This document shows, piece after piece, positions 1 through 9,656 of a DNA stretch of 64,000 bases. Positions within the stretch are counted from its first letter, which is position 1. Each line of letters opens with the position of its first letter. The notes beneath the pieces are model-generated. The model ran no database searches and had not been told where the DNA came from. It worked only from the letters and a program-made list of their open reading frames with translations. Location of the stretch: NCBI GenBank assembly GCA_017429325.1, contig JAFRPC010000054.1, forward strand, positions 32,930 through 96,929, in the 5' to 3' direction. The stretch is from Oscillospiraceae bacterium. Its GTDB lineage: Bacteria; Bacillota; Clostridia; Oscillospirales; Oscillospiraceae. The position numbers and the translations under genes were made by a program.

Positions 1-1544
<1,544 letters not shown>

Positions 1545-1567
1545 TCAGGTTCTTTTCTGAATAATTA

Positions 1568-1617
1568 GCACCGAAGGCGGTTCTATGTGTTATCACACAT
1601 AGAACCGCCTTCGGTGC
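1568..1617. terminator. Perfect 23-bp hairpin between convergent genes
   Basis: The arms 1568-1590 and 1595-1617 are fully complementary around a 4-nt loop. The hairpin lies 23 nt after the pckA stop and just beyond the acylphosphatase stop, so it can serve as a bidirectional terminator. Neither side has a clean run of T residues, which weakens a classical Rho-independent call, but the stem is far longer than chance would give. Confidence 0.7.
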
Positions 1618-1622
1618 TTGGG

Positions 1623-1889
1623 TTATTCCGCACGGAAGCTCCGCTCCTCCGGGAGGGGAGAGATCACGCGGCTGTCGATGCCGTCGATGTGGATGTAGCG
1701 GCTCTGGGCGATGGTTTGGAGCACCTGATCGATTTGGGCCTCCTCCCCCTGGATCTCCATGGTGACGGAGCCGTCCCACTCGTTTCGGACCCAGCCCGTG
1801 CAGCCGTAGAGGCTTGCGGCGTTCCGGGCCCGCCAGCGGAAGCCGACGCCCTGGACCCAGCCGGTAAACACGATATGTCTGCGTATCAT
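1623..1889 (-). CDS. acyP: Acylphosphatase
   Basis: Small cytosolic enzyme of 88 residues that hydrolyses acyl phosphates such as carbamoyl phosphate and acetyl phosphate. The two family signatures are present: VQGVGFR near the N terminus, whose Arg binds phosphate, and GWVRNEWDGSV, whose Asn is catalytic. Length is typical (about 90 residues). The ATG at 1889 is chosen because a GGGAGG site lies about 7 nt upstream; the in-frame GTG at 1895 would overlap that site. It is separated from the polysaccharide locus by a long hairpin and about 80 further bases, so it is probably transcribed on its own or by read-through. Confidence 0.93.
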   Translation of the reverse strand: MIRRHIVFTGWVQGVGFRWRARNAASLYGCTGWVRNEWDGSVTMEIQGEEAQIDQVLQTIAQSRYIHIDGIDSRVISPLPEERSFRAE

Positions 1890-1970
1890 AGGCACACCTC
1901 CCTGCGGATGTCGGCGAAAAGCACCGAATAACAGTCAGCTTGCCGCTCTGCTCCGGTCCGGAGAAGCTGA

Positions 1971-2013
1971 TACGAATTTCCATGCCGGTGCGGCACCGGC
2001 ATGGAAATTCGTA
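1971..2013 (-). terminator. Perfect 20-bp hairpin closing the polysaccharide locus
   Basis: The arms 1971-1990 and 1994-2013 are exactly complementary with a 3-nt loop. The stem abuts the stop codon (2014-2016) of the last gene of the large minus-strand locus. No T run follows on the minus strand. Position and stability suggest a transcript end or a 3' stabilising stem for the long operon. Confidence 0.65.
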
Positions 2014-2670
2014 TTAGAGCCAGACGCCCTTTTCCTGCTGATAGGCCACGACTCGGGCCGGAACCCCAGTCGCAACGGCGTAGGACTCCACAGACTTTAC
2101 CACAGCGGCCCCCATACCGATGGTGCAGTCGTCCCCAATGGAAATTTTATCACGGACATTTGCCCCCAACCCGATCCAACACCGGTCTCCCACATGGACC
2201 ATGCCGCCGATATTGCATCCCGGAGAAAACACATTCAGATTGCCGATTCTGAATTCGTGCCCGAGATAGACCTGCTGGCGAATGATATTGCCGGAGCCCA
2301 TTTGACCGTCAAAACCAAGGAAGGCTCCCGCGTAGATGATGTTATTATCCCCCATGACCGGCTCCACGTCGATCAGCGCTTGCGGGCTGATGTAATTGAT
2401 AAGCCGATATCCCTTTTCTTTGGCTTTCCGGTACATGTTCTCGACCAGTCTCTGGCGCCCATAAGCGCCAATGACCAGCATATCATAGTCTTCCGGAGGA
2501 TACTGCGCCAGATCCTCAAAAGGAATGACCGGAAGCCCGAAGACCCGATCCTCTTTCAAATAGTCTCGGTCAACGGTCAAAGCAGCCGGATCCGCTGTAC
2601 CATAATGCTCGATCTCTGTCAAAAACTGCCTGGTTTGCACACCGGCTCCATAGATGATCAGCTTTTTCAT
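2014..2670 (-). CDS. PglD/NeuD-like sugar O/N-acyltransferase (left-handed beta-helix)
   Basis: 218 residues, the usual size of PglD, VioB and NeuD enzymes, which acylate amino sugars or sialic acid using acyl-CoA. The N terminus is a small Rossmann-like domain (KKLIIYGAG...) and the C-terminal half is hexapeptide repeats (VFSPGCNIGG, IGDDCTIGMGAAVV) ending in the typical GVPARVV. The His in YLGHEF fits the position of the catalytic base in PglD. The start has AGGAGAGG 6 nt upstream. It follows the BKACE gene by 24 nt and is the last gene of the locus. With rfbA, rfbB and a DegT aminotransferase in the same locus, N-acylation of a dTDP-4-amino sugar is a likely role; the acyl group need not be acetyl (inference). 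Confidence 0.82.
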   Translation of the reverse strand: MKKLIIYGAGVQTRQFLTEIEHYGTADPAALTVDRDYLKEDRVFGLPVIPFEDLAQYPPEDYDMLVIGAYGRQRLVENMYRKAKEKGYRLINYISPQALIDVEPVMGDNNIIYAGAFLGFDGQMGSGNIIRQQVYLGHEFRIGNLNVFSPGCNIGGMVHVGDRCWIGLGANVRDKISIGDDCTIGMGAAVVKSVESYAVATGVPARVVAYQQEKGVWL

Positions 2671-2694
2671 TGAAATCCTCTCCTGTCCGATTTT

Positions 2695-3573
2695 TCAAAT
2701 GGATATGTTTGGTTCGCGCACGCCGTACTGTCCAAAGCCCGGGGCCAGCTTTAACAGGCCGCGAAGCTCCTTGGGGGTGCAGATGCTTCTTCCCACGGAA
2801 TCGGCGATTGTGCGGATCCGCCGGAGATAATCGGCGTTTGATGCCAGCACGGTCCTTTCATCATCCATCCAGATGTTGTCCTCCAGCCCGACCCGGACTC
2901 CGTGCCCCATGGCGATCGCAAGCGTATTGACAGGCAATTGGGAACGTCCGATTCCTCCCAGTACGGCGACGGAGCCTTCCGGCAAATCATTGATCATGAC
3001 CCCAATATGCAGAATATTCGCCTGAGCGCAGGCAATATTCCCAAAAATCAAGCTGAAAAAGTACGGTGCGTCAAAGAGTTTCTTCTGAATCAGATAGTTT
3101 GCGTAATTGATCATTCCGCTGTCAAACACCTCCAATTCAGGCTTGATCCCGCGCTCCAGCATTCTCTCAGCCAAGGCGCAAATCATGGAGGGTTCGTTGA
3201 TGCTGGCCGTCTTGTTGAAATTGAGTGAGCTCAGTGTCAGGCTGGCGAGATCCGGTTTGGCATTCCCGCTAAGCGAAAGAACGTCGCTGCGCTTTTCAAA
3301 GGTGTTGTACAGTCTGCCGCTGGTGGTAACGGAGATCACCAGCTCAGGGGCGAAGCGCCGAATCCCCAAAATGATTTCTTCAAAGTATTCTTTTTCCCAG
3401 ACAGGGTCCCCGCTGTCGGGATTCCTTGCATGAAGATGGACGCTGCTGATGCCAATCTCACAGGCCGCTCGGACGTCGGCTATGATCTCCTGTGGAGAAA
3501 TTGGGACATAAGGCGTCTGATTTTTCTGCGGAAGCATTCCTGTGGGAGTGAATGTTACAATTATGTTTTTCAT
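2695..3573 (-). CDS. Beta-keto acid cleavage enzyme (BKACE, DUF849)
   Basis: 292-residue TIM-barrel enzyme. The family founder, Kce of lysine fermentation, condenses a beta-keto acid with acetyl-CoA and releases acetoacetate plus a new acyl-CoA. HLHAR at residues 46-50 supplies the two metal-binding His, and GHGVRVGLEDN near 223-233 contains the conserved Arg and a Glu (E231) matching the third zinc ligand. Lysine-fermentation partners (kdd, kamA, kal) are absent. Instead it lies between an ATP-grasp gene (30 nt) and an acyltransferase gene (24 nt) in a polysaccharide locus, so its substrate is probably not 3-keto-5-aminohexanoate. The ribosome site is weak (GAAAGAGAG), which suggests coupling to the upstream gene. 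Confidence 0.88.
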   Translation of the reverse strand: MKNIIVTFTPTGMLPQKNQTPYVPISPQEIIADVRAACEIGISSVHLHARNPDSGDPVWEKEYFEEIILGIRRFAPELVISVTTSGRLYNTFEKRSDVLSLSGNAKPDLASLTLSSLNFNKTASINEPSMICALAERMLERGIKPELEVFDSGMINYANYLIQKKLFDAPYFFSLIFGNIACAQANILHIGVMINDLPEGSVAVLGGIGRSQLPVNTLAIAMGHGVRVGLEDNIWMDDERTVLASNADYLRRIRTIADSVGRSICTPKELRGLLKLAPGFGQYGVREPNISI

Positions 3574-3603
3574 TGCAGTCGAGCTCTCTTTCCGAATCCG
3601 GCG

Positions 3604-4803
3604 TCAATCCAGAAGGACTTTCACGTAGTCTGAGATACTTTCGGATACAGCTTCCCATTCCGCTTTGGAATCAAAATGAAACAAGGCCAATCCGACCACC
3701 CACTGAACGGAGGTATAAGCGCGGACCTCATCCCCCGGCGCGACCCAAAGGGTCAAATCGACGAGATACTTTTTGACAGCCTCGTCTATCCACACTTCCC
3801 GAAAGCGCCCGGTTTGGTAGCTATGGATCGCAAACTGCGTCCAAAAGCCGTTGTAGCCCTTGAATTCCATGTTCTCAATGGGCATTCCGACGGCGGCTCG
3901 GACGGTATTCTCCAGCAGCTTTACCCCCGTGGCTCGTTCCACGCATTCGGCGATTTTGTTTCCGCCGCCCCGCGGCGAGCATTCCATGATATAAACGTTT
4001 CCATCGATACCTTCCCGGGTCTCGATATTATATATCGAGCTTTTTAATCCGAGAAGCGTGATCAATCTTTGCAGCTCAGAGCGAAGCGATTCTTGCTTCT
4101 CCATGGGCATAGACGAAGGCCAGCTATATGCAACGGGAGCATGGGGATTCTCGGCCTTCTGGTCAAAGCGTTGGGAATTAAAGGACACAAACTCCAGCTT
4201 TCCGTCAACAGAAAAGCAGTCAGAATCAGAAGCATAGCCCTTTTGCGGAATATAATCCTCGATAATAAACTCATAACTTCTGGAGAAAGACAGGGCGTAT
4301 TCAATGCTGCTTTTCAGGTCTTCCGGATGCTCGACCTTACGGACGCCTCTGCTGCCGGAGGAATCTGTAGGCTTTACGATCACCGGCCAGTGAAACAGTT
4401 CCACGTCCTTCAGAGCGGGTGCAATGCTTTGATAGCTTTTCGCAGTCGGCACCTGAAAGCCATGCTCGGCCAGAAAGCGCCTGAACTTGCCCTTGTTCTG
4501 TAAAATGCTGACCGATTCGTAGGAGCCGACCGCGGGGAGACCGAGCGTTTCAGCCACATAAGCAAGAGGCAAAAGCGGATAATCGGTTGCGAAGGTCAGT
4601 ACGCCGTCGATATGCAAAGCCTTTGCGGCCTCCAATACCGCTTCTTTATCAGAGAGATCGGCATAGCAGTACGCATCCGAATACTTATGCGCAATATTAT
4701 CCGGAAGATAATCACAGGTGATCACATAGCAACCCAGCTGCTGCGCGGTTTTTACGATCGGGATCAACCCTCGTGTGCCGCCTAAAACAAGCAGTCTTTT
4801 CAT
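3604..4803 (-). CDS. ATP-grasp carboxylate-amine ligase, paralogue A
   Basis: 399 residues: N-terminal preATP-grasp Rossmann domain (KRLLVLGGTRG), then an ATP-grasp core with the nucleotide-binding Lys in WPVIVKPTDSSGSRGV (K144) and the metal site MECSPRGGGNK (E274). Such enzymes activate a carboxylate as acyl phosphate and join it to an amine. The substrate is unknown. It is strikingly similar along its whole length to the gene at 18743-19945, sharing NKGKF/NKGRF, FLAEHGF, VPTAKSY, SFNSQRFD and ECSPRGGGN. GGAGAGG lies 7 nt before the ATG. It stands upstream of BKACE, so the pair may make and transfer an unusual acyl or amino-acid group (inference). Confidence 0.85.
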   Translation of the reverse strand: MKRLLVLGGTRGLIPIVKTAQQLGCYVITCDYLPDNIAHKYSDAYCYADLSDKEAVLEAAKALHIDGVLTFATDYPLLPLAYVAETLGLPAVGSYESVSILQNKGKFRRFLAEHGFQVPTAKSYQSIAPALKDVELFHWPVIVKPTDSSGSRGVRKVEHPEDLKSSIEYALSFSRSYEFIIEDYIPQKGYASDSDCFSVDGKLEFVSFNSQRFDQKAENPHAPVAYSWPSSMPMEKQESLRSELQRLITLLGLKSSIYNIETREGIDGNVYIMECSPRGGGNKIAECVERATGVKLLENTVRAAVGMPIENMEFKGYNGFWTQFAIHSYQTGRFREVWIDEAVKKYLVDLTLWVAPGDEVRAYTSVQWVVGLALFHFDSKAEWEAVSESISDYVKVLLD

Positions 4804-4867
4804 AGCATATCCTCTCCAGTGTGATTTTGATTTTTCTGTAGTATGTCCTATGGAGTACGGAGCAGTC

Positions 4868-6256
4868 TCAATCCAGAGCCGGGGCCGGTTCCGGGACCGG
4901 CTCGGCGCGGCGCAGCCTGCGCCAGATGACCCGGTACATGGTGAAGAAGCAGGCGCTGGCGCCGCAGACCTGGCTGATGAATTCGGCCCAGAACGCCCCC
5001 TGCACGCCCAGACCCAGCGGCGGCAGCAGCAGGGTCAGCGGGGCCACCAGGACGATTTTCCGCAGCAGGGAGAAGCACAGGGCATGGGCGGGATAGTTCA
5101 GCGCCACAAAGGTGTGCTGCCCCGTCACTTGCAGGGCCATAAAGGGGAAGGCGCCAAAGTAGATGCGGGCGCAGCGGACGGTGAGCTGGATCAGCGCCTC
5201 GTCCTCCGTGAAGATGCCTACGAGCCATCGGGGGAAGAACATCGCCAGGACCCACATAAAGGTGTTGATGACAAGGCCCCCCAGCAGGACGAAGCGAATG
5301 CCCTCGGAGACCCGGCGGTATTGCTTGGCGCCGTAGTTGTAGCTCATAACGCTCTGGCCGCCGCTGGTGACGCCGTTGATGGGCAGGCTCATGATCTCCC
5401 GCATGGAGTAGATCAGGCTCATGGCCCCGATGTAGAGGGAGCTGAGGGGGCCGCCCCAGGCCTTGAGCACCATGTTCACGATGGCCTGGGTGATGGAGTT
5501 GGTGATTTTGAAGGTGAAACCCGTGACGCCCAGAGCCATAACGGAGCGCAGCAGGGGCAGGTCCAGTCTCAGCCGCCGCAGCCGCACCGGAGGCCGCTTT
5601 CCGCAGAGGAAGCGCAGCACCCAAAAGGCGGAGGCCGACTGCGAGAGCACCGTCGCCAGGGCCGCACCCCGCACGCCCATATCCAGGGCATAGATGAACA
5701 GGGGGTCCAGGACGATGTTCAGGGCTGCGCCTAAAATCACCGTCACCATGCCGATGCGGGGGAAGCCCTGGGAGTTGATGAAGGCGTTCATGCCTAAGCT
5801 GATGAGAACGGGGATGGTGCCGACAACGTAGATGCGGAAATAGTCCAGGGCGTAGGGCAGGCTGACCTCGTCGCCGCCCAAGACCTTCAGCGTCAGCGGC
5901 GCGGTGGCAAAGAGGGTCACGGTCAGAAAGCCTCCGACCAGCAGCAGGAAGGTGAAGGCCGTGGACAGGATGCGCTCTGCCCGGGCGTCGTCGCCCTCGC
6001 CCCGGGCGATGGTGGAGAGGGTGGCCCCGCCGGTGCTGCACAGGTTGGCAAAGGCGCCGATCAGCGTAATGAGGGGGAAGCAGACCCCCAGGCCGGTCAG
6101 GGCGGCTGTGCCGGTATCGCCCATATGGCCGATGTACATCCGGTCCACGATGTTGTAGAGCACGTGGACCAGCTCCGCCAGCACGATGGGCAGCCCGAGC
6201 CGCAGGATCAGAGAGGAGACCTTCCCCTGGGAGAAATCACCCTGTTTTCCGTTCAT
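4868..6256 (-). CDS. MATE-family efflux transporter
   Basis: 462-residue polytopic membrane protein with about 12 hydrophobic helices in two six-helix halves, the size of NorM/DinF-type multidrug and toxin extrusion proteins driven by Na+ or H+. The first helices read LPIVLAELVHVLYNIVDRMYIG, and the second half repeats the pattern around GVTGFTFKITNSITQAIVN. The ATG at 6256 is preferred over 6289 because AAAGGAGG lies 8 nt before it and the longer form runs back into the upstream gene. MATE proteins belong to the same superfamily as Wzx and MurJ flippases, so lipid-linked sugar flipping is conceivable, but the sequence reads as an ordinary MATE exporter. Confidence 0.9.
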   Translation of the reverse strand: MNGKQGDFSQGKVSSLILRLGLPIVLAELVHVLYNIVDRMYIGHMGDTGTAALTGLGVCFPLITLIGAFANLCSTGGATLSTIARGEGDDARAERILSTAFTFLLLVGGFLTVTLFATAPLTLKVLGGDEVSLPYALDYFRIYVVGTIPVLISLGMNAFINSQGFPRIGMVTVILGAALNIVLDPLFIYALDMGVRGAALATVLSQSASAFWVLRFLCGKRPPVRLRRLRLDLPLLRSVMALGVTGFTFKITNSITQAIVNMVLKAWGGPLSSLYIGAMSLIYSMREIMSLPINGVTSGGQSVMSYNYGAKQYRRVSEGIRFVLLGGLVINTFMWVLAMFFPRWLVGIFTEDEALIQLTVRCARIYFGAFPFMALQVTGQHTFVALNYPAHALCFSLLRKIVLVAPLTLLLPPLGLGVQGAFWAEFISQVCGASACFFTMYRVIWRRLRRAEPVPEPAPALD

Positions 6257-6285
6257 GTGCCCTGCCTCCTTTGATGTTCCTCTGC

Positions 6286-7197
6286 TCAACCGGAGATGTG
6301 CAGTACGCAGACCTCGGGGCGGTTGAAGACGCGGGGGATGTTCTTATATCCGGCCATGCCGCTGGAAATGACGAGCTGGACCCTGCCGTAGTTAAAATAT
6401 CCCATGTCCTCCTCCGGGAACCAACCCTGCATCGGCGCATAGAGGCCGCCGACAAAGGGGAGCCGGATTACGCCGCCGTGGGTGTGCCCGCTGAGAAAGA
6501 GGTCGATGTTCCAGTCCTTGTAGGCCTGGCAGAAAATGATGGTGTCCGGCATGTGGGCCAGAACAATGGTGGGCAGGCCGGAGGCCTCCATTTCCTGCAT
6601 CAGCTTGACCTCGGGAGAGCTCCAGTACGCCTCTTTGGTCCTGCCAAAGAGATAGAGATGGCCCAGGGTCCCGCCGAGGCAGATTTTGTTGCCTGCGATC
6701 TCCGCAGCGGTGCAGGCCTCGTCCAGCAGGGTCGCGCCGCTTTTCTCCACGTAGGGCCGGAGCTCCGCTCCGCCGTTTCGCAGATACGCCTTTTCGTGGT
6801 TTCCGTAGGAGACGTAGACCGGTGCGATGCCCGTCAATTCTCCCAGCAGGGCGGACACGCGCTCCACGTCCGCCAGGGAGGCGGAGCCGTCGATCAGGTC
6901 GCCCGCGCAGAAGATCACGTCGGGCTGCTGCTGACGCACCAGCTCCAGCAGCTCCGCGTTGCCTTCGCCGAATTCCTTGCCGTGCAGATCCGTCAGCAGC
7001 ACTGCGGTAAAGGGGTGGGTGACGCCGCGGATCTCCACGTCATAGGAATGGACCGTCAGGCTGGACCGACAGACGAGGATCGAGATCCCGACAGTGATGG
7101 CACAGACAAGGAACAACGCGAGCAGCGTCAGCAGGATCCGCAGCAGGACTTTTTTCCAGCCCTTAGAGGGCTTCCCGGTTTCCGTACATTTTTTCAT
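6286..7197 (-). CDS. Membrane-anchored metallophosphoesterase (YkuE/YaeI-like)
   Basis: 303 residues. A basic N terminus and one transmembrane helix (about residues 18-42) are followed by a calcineurin-type phosphoesterase domain: LLTDLHG, AGDLIDG, YGNHE and SGHTHGG, which supply the binuclear metal ligands. Relatives hydrolyse phosphodiester or pyrophosphate bonds in lipids or nucleotides at the membrane; the substrate here is unknown. It overlaps the 3' end of rfbB by 35 nt, and an AGGA site lies before the ATG, implying coupled translation inside the sugar operon. Confidence 0.87.
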   Translation of the reverse strand: MKKCTETGKPSKGWKKVLLRILLTLLALFLVCAITVGISILVCRSSLTVHSYDVEIRGVTHPFTAVLLTDLHGKEFGEGNAELLELVRQQQPDVIFCAGDLIDGSASLADVERVSALLGELTGIAPVYVSYGNHEKAYLRNGGAELRPYVEKSGATLLDEACTAAEIAGNKICLGGTLGHLYLFGRTKEAYWSSPEVKLMQEMEASGLPTIVLAHMPDTIIFCQAYKDWNIDLFLSGHTHGGVIRLPFVGGLYAPMQGWFPEEDMGYFNYGRVQLVISSGMAGYKNIPRVFNRPEVCVLHISG

Positions 7198-8191
7198 AAT
7201 AATTCCTGTATTCGCCGGAGATGATGGTCTCCCACCAGTTGCGGTGGGTCAGATACCAGTCGATGGTCTTGTCCAGACCGTCGGCGAACTTTGTCTCCGG
7301 CAGCCAGCCCAGCTCCCGGTGGATCTTGGTGGGGTCGATGGCGTAGCGCATATCGTGGCCCTTGCGGTCCGCCACGAAGGTGATCAGGCTCTCGGGCTTG
7401 CCCAGCTTCTGGCAGATCAGCTTCACGATGTCGATGTTCCGCATCTCATTGTGGCCGCCCACGTTGTAGACCTCGCCCACGGTCCCCTTGCGGAGGATCA
7501 GGTCGATGGCCCGGCAGTGGTCCTCCACGTAGAGCCAGTCCCGGACGTTCTCGCCCTTGCCGTAGACCGGCAGGGGCTTGTCGTTCAGCGCGTTGGCGAT
7601 CATCAGGGGGATCAGCTTCTCGGGGAAGTGGTAAGGGCCGTAGTTGTTGGAGCAGCGGGAAATGGTGGCGGGCAGGCCGAAGGTCCGGCAGTAGGCCCCC
7701 ACCAGCAGGTCTGCCGCCGCCTTGGAGGCGGAGTAGGGGCTGGAGGTGTGGATGGGCGTCTCCTCGGTGAAGAAGAGGTCTGGCCGGTCCAGGGGCAGGT
7801 CGCCGTAGACCTCGTCGGTGGAGACCTGGTGATAGCGCTTCGTGCCGAATTTGCGGCAGGCGTCCATCATGACCTGGGTGCCCAGGATGTTGGTCTGCAA
7901 AAAGATCTCCGGGGTCTCGATGGAGCGGTCCACATGGGACTCCGCGGCAAAGTTCACCACGGCGTCCGGCTGCTCCTTCTCGAAAATCTCGTAAACCGCG
8001 GTCCGGTCGCAGATGTTGACCTTGTAGAAGGCGAAGCGGGGATTTTTCAGCGCCTCAGCCAGGGTGGAGAGGTTGCCCGCGTAGGTCAAAGCGTCCAGAC
8101 AGACGATCCGGTCCTCGGGGTGGTTTTTCAGCTCGAAATAGATGAAGTTTGCGCCGATGAAGCCGGCGCCGCCGGTCAATAGAATTGTCAT
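7163..8191 (-). CDS. rfbB: dTDP-glucose 4,6-dehydratase
   Basis: Converts dTDP-glucose to dTDP-4-keto-6-deoxyglucose with tightly bound NAD+. 342 residues, normal for the family. It shows the Rossmann GGAGFIGANF at the very start, STDEVYG with the active-site Asp and Glu, and the catalytic YSASK. The start at 8191 has AAGGAG 6 nt upstream; a start 57 nt further out would add a non-homologous leader and overlap the previous gene. rmlC and rmlD are not in the window, so the 4-keto sugar probably goes to the DegT aminotransferase encoded two genes upstream of rfbB, rather than to rhamnose, unless those genes lie elsewhere. Confidence 0.96.
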   Translation of the reverse strand: MTILLTGGAGFIGANFIYFELKNHPEDRIVCLDALTYAGNLSTLAEALKNPRFAFYKVNICDRTAVYEIFEKEQPDAVVNFAAESHVDRSIETPEIFLQTNILGTQVMMDACRKFGTKRYHQVSTDEVYGDLPLDRPDLFFTEETPIHTSSPYSASKAAADLLVGAYCRTFGLPATISRCSNNYGPYHFPEKLIPLMIANALNDKPLPVYGKGENVRDWLYVEDHCRAIDLILRKGTVGEVYNVGGHNEMRNIDIVKLICQKLGKPESLITFVADRKGHDMRYAIDPTKIHRELGWLPETKFADGLDKTIDWYLTHRNWWETIISGEYRNYYEKMYGNREAL

Positions 8192-8219
8192 ATTGTTCTC
8201 CTTGCTGGTTCCGAAGTCA

Positions 8220-9566
8220 TCAGACGGGCTCGGTATATCGTTCGTCAACGAGGGAAAGCACCTCGTCGAGGATCGGCAGATATTCGTTCAGTTCTTCTTC
8301 CGTGATGGTCAGAGGCGGACAGACCTCAATATTGTTCTCTCTTCCGAAGGTCGAGAAGCCGCGCTTTTTCAGCTCGGCGAAGATCCAGGGCATCACGGGT
8401 CCGGGCTGGTGGTATTCCTGCATGGGCTCGCGGGTCTTTTTGTTCTTTACGATCTCCAGACAGGCGAACAGGCCGATACAGCGGGCTTCGCCGACGCAGG
8501 CGTGTTTGCGGACCATTTCCTGTAGGAACGGCGCCAGGATCGCGTGCATCTTCTCCACGTGTTCGCCGATCCGATGCTCCTCATAATACCGGAGGGTCGC
8601 CACACCGGCCGCGCAGGCGAGGGTATGACCGGAGTAGGTCAGACCGCACTGGAGCACGTTCTCCTCGAAATAGTGGGCGACGCGGCGGTTGACGATGACA
8701 CCGCCGAGCTGGACGTAACCGCAGGTCACGCCCTTGGCGAAGGTGATCATATCCGGCACCAGGTCGAAGTTCTGCCAGGCGAACCACTTTCCGGTCCGGA
8801 AGAAGCCGCTCATGACCTCGTCGCAGATCATCAGGATCCCGTACTTGGTACAGAGCGCCCGGATGCCTTCCATATAGCCCTTCGGCGGAAGGATGACGCC
8901 GTTGGCGCCGACGATGGATTCCATCAGGATCGCCGCCACGTTGTTCGGCCCCTCGTAGATGAGCTGCTGCTCCAGGTCATAGAGGGCCTTCTTTGTGACC
9001 GCCTCGTCGTCGATGCCGCGGGTATAGCCGTCCCGGTACATGTGGGGGTTCATAAACTTGACGAACCCGTTGGCGCCGCCGATCTCCGCGGCGAATCTGC
9101 GCCAGTCGCCCGATGCGTTGGAGGCGCCGAGGGTCGCGCCGTGGTAGCTGCGGTAGCAGGAGAAGATCTTGGTCCTTCCAGTCACCATCCGCGCCATTTT
9201 GATGGCGTTTTCATTGGATTCCGCGCCGCCGTTGGTAAAGAACACTCTGGCAAAGTGCTCCTCGCCGGCTGCTTGGACCAACATCTGCGCCAGCCTGCTT
9301 TTCGGCTCCGTGGCATAGGCCGGCGCCATAAAGCAGAGGGTCTCCGCCTGCGCCTGGATGGCCTGTACGATCTCCGGCAGGCCGTGCCCCAGGTTGGAGC
9401 AGACGAGCAGGGAGGACATATCGGCGTACTTGTTGCCGTCGTAATCCCAGAAATAGATCCCCTGGGCCTTTTCCACGGGAAGCACCGGGCCGCCGGCCTT
9501 CCCCCAGGACTGTAGGATGTACTGCTGATGCAGCTTTGCGATCTCGGAGCCTTTTTGATTTGTCAT
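8220..9566 (-). CDS. Class III (omega-amino acid) PLP aminotransferase
   Basis: 448 residues, fold-type I class III. Visible features: NGGAESNENAIKMAR (phosphate pocket), YHGATLGA, CDEVMSGFFRTG with the PLP-binding Asp, and the Schiff-base Lys in TFAKGVT. The closest look is to taurine/beta-alanine:pyruvate or 2-oxoglutarate transaminases. It splits rfbA from rfbB, leaving 28 nt to rfbB, and AGGAGG lies 7 nt before the ATG at 9566. A sugar nucleotide is an unusual substrate for this class (those use DegT enzymes), so it more likely makes or consumes an omega-amino acid or beta-keto acid used for decoration, possibly linked to BKACE (inference). Confidence 0.88.
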   Translation of the reverse strand: MTNQKGSEIAKLHQQYILQSWGKAGGPVLPVEKAQGIYFWDYDGNKYADMSSLLVCSNLGHGLPEIVQAIQAQAETLCFMAPAYATEPKSRLAQMLVQAAGEEHFARVFFTNGGAESNENAIKMARMVTGRTKIFSCYRSYHGATLGASNASGDWRRFAAEIGGANGFVKFMNPHMYRDGYTRGIDDEAVTKKALYDLEQQLIYEGPNNVAAILMESIVGANGVILPPKGYMEGIRALCTKYGILMICDEVMSGFFRTGKWFAWQNFDLVPDMITFAKGVTCGYVQLGGVIVNRRVAHYFEENVLQCGLTYSGHTLACAAGVATLRYYEEHRIGEHVEKMHAILAPFLQEMVRKHACVGEARCIGLFACLEIVKNKKTREPMQEYHQPGPVMPWIFAELKKRGFSTFGRENNIEVCPPLTITEEELNEYLPILDEVLSLVDERYTEPV

Positions 9567-9604
9567 ACACATTCCTCCTGTCGGTGAAGTGGATAGCGTT
9601 TTCC

Positions 9605-9624
9605 GGGCAGGGCGAGCCCTGCCC
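9605..9624. repeat. Intergenic 8-bp hairpin between rfbA and the aminotransferase
   Basis: GGGCAGGG and CCCTGCCC flank a 4-nt loop in the 90-nt gap. There is no T run on either strand, so this is more likely a stabilising stem than a terminator. A third GGGCAG copy follows nearby. Confidence 0.4.
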
Positions 9625-9656
9625 TGCCTGCGGGGATGAGCAGGGCAGAAGCCGCT

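Noticed and set aside
2695-3573. BKACE as part of a lysine fermentation cluster
   Set aside because: None of the companion genes (kamA, kamDE, kdd, kal) is present in the window.
4868-6256. MATE protein as the Wzx flippase of the locus
   Set aside because: The sequence reads as a drug/sodium antiporter of the MATE family rather than a PST/Wzx protein, and the locus has an ABC exporter; the idea stays only as a remote alternative.
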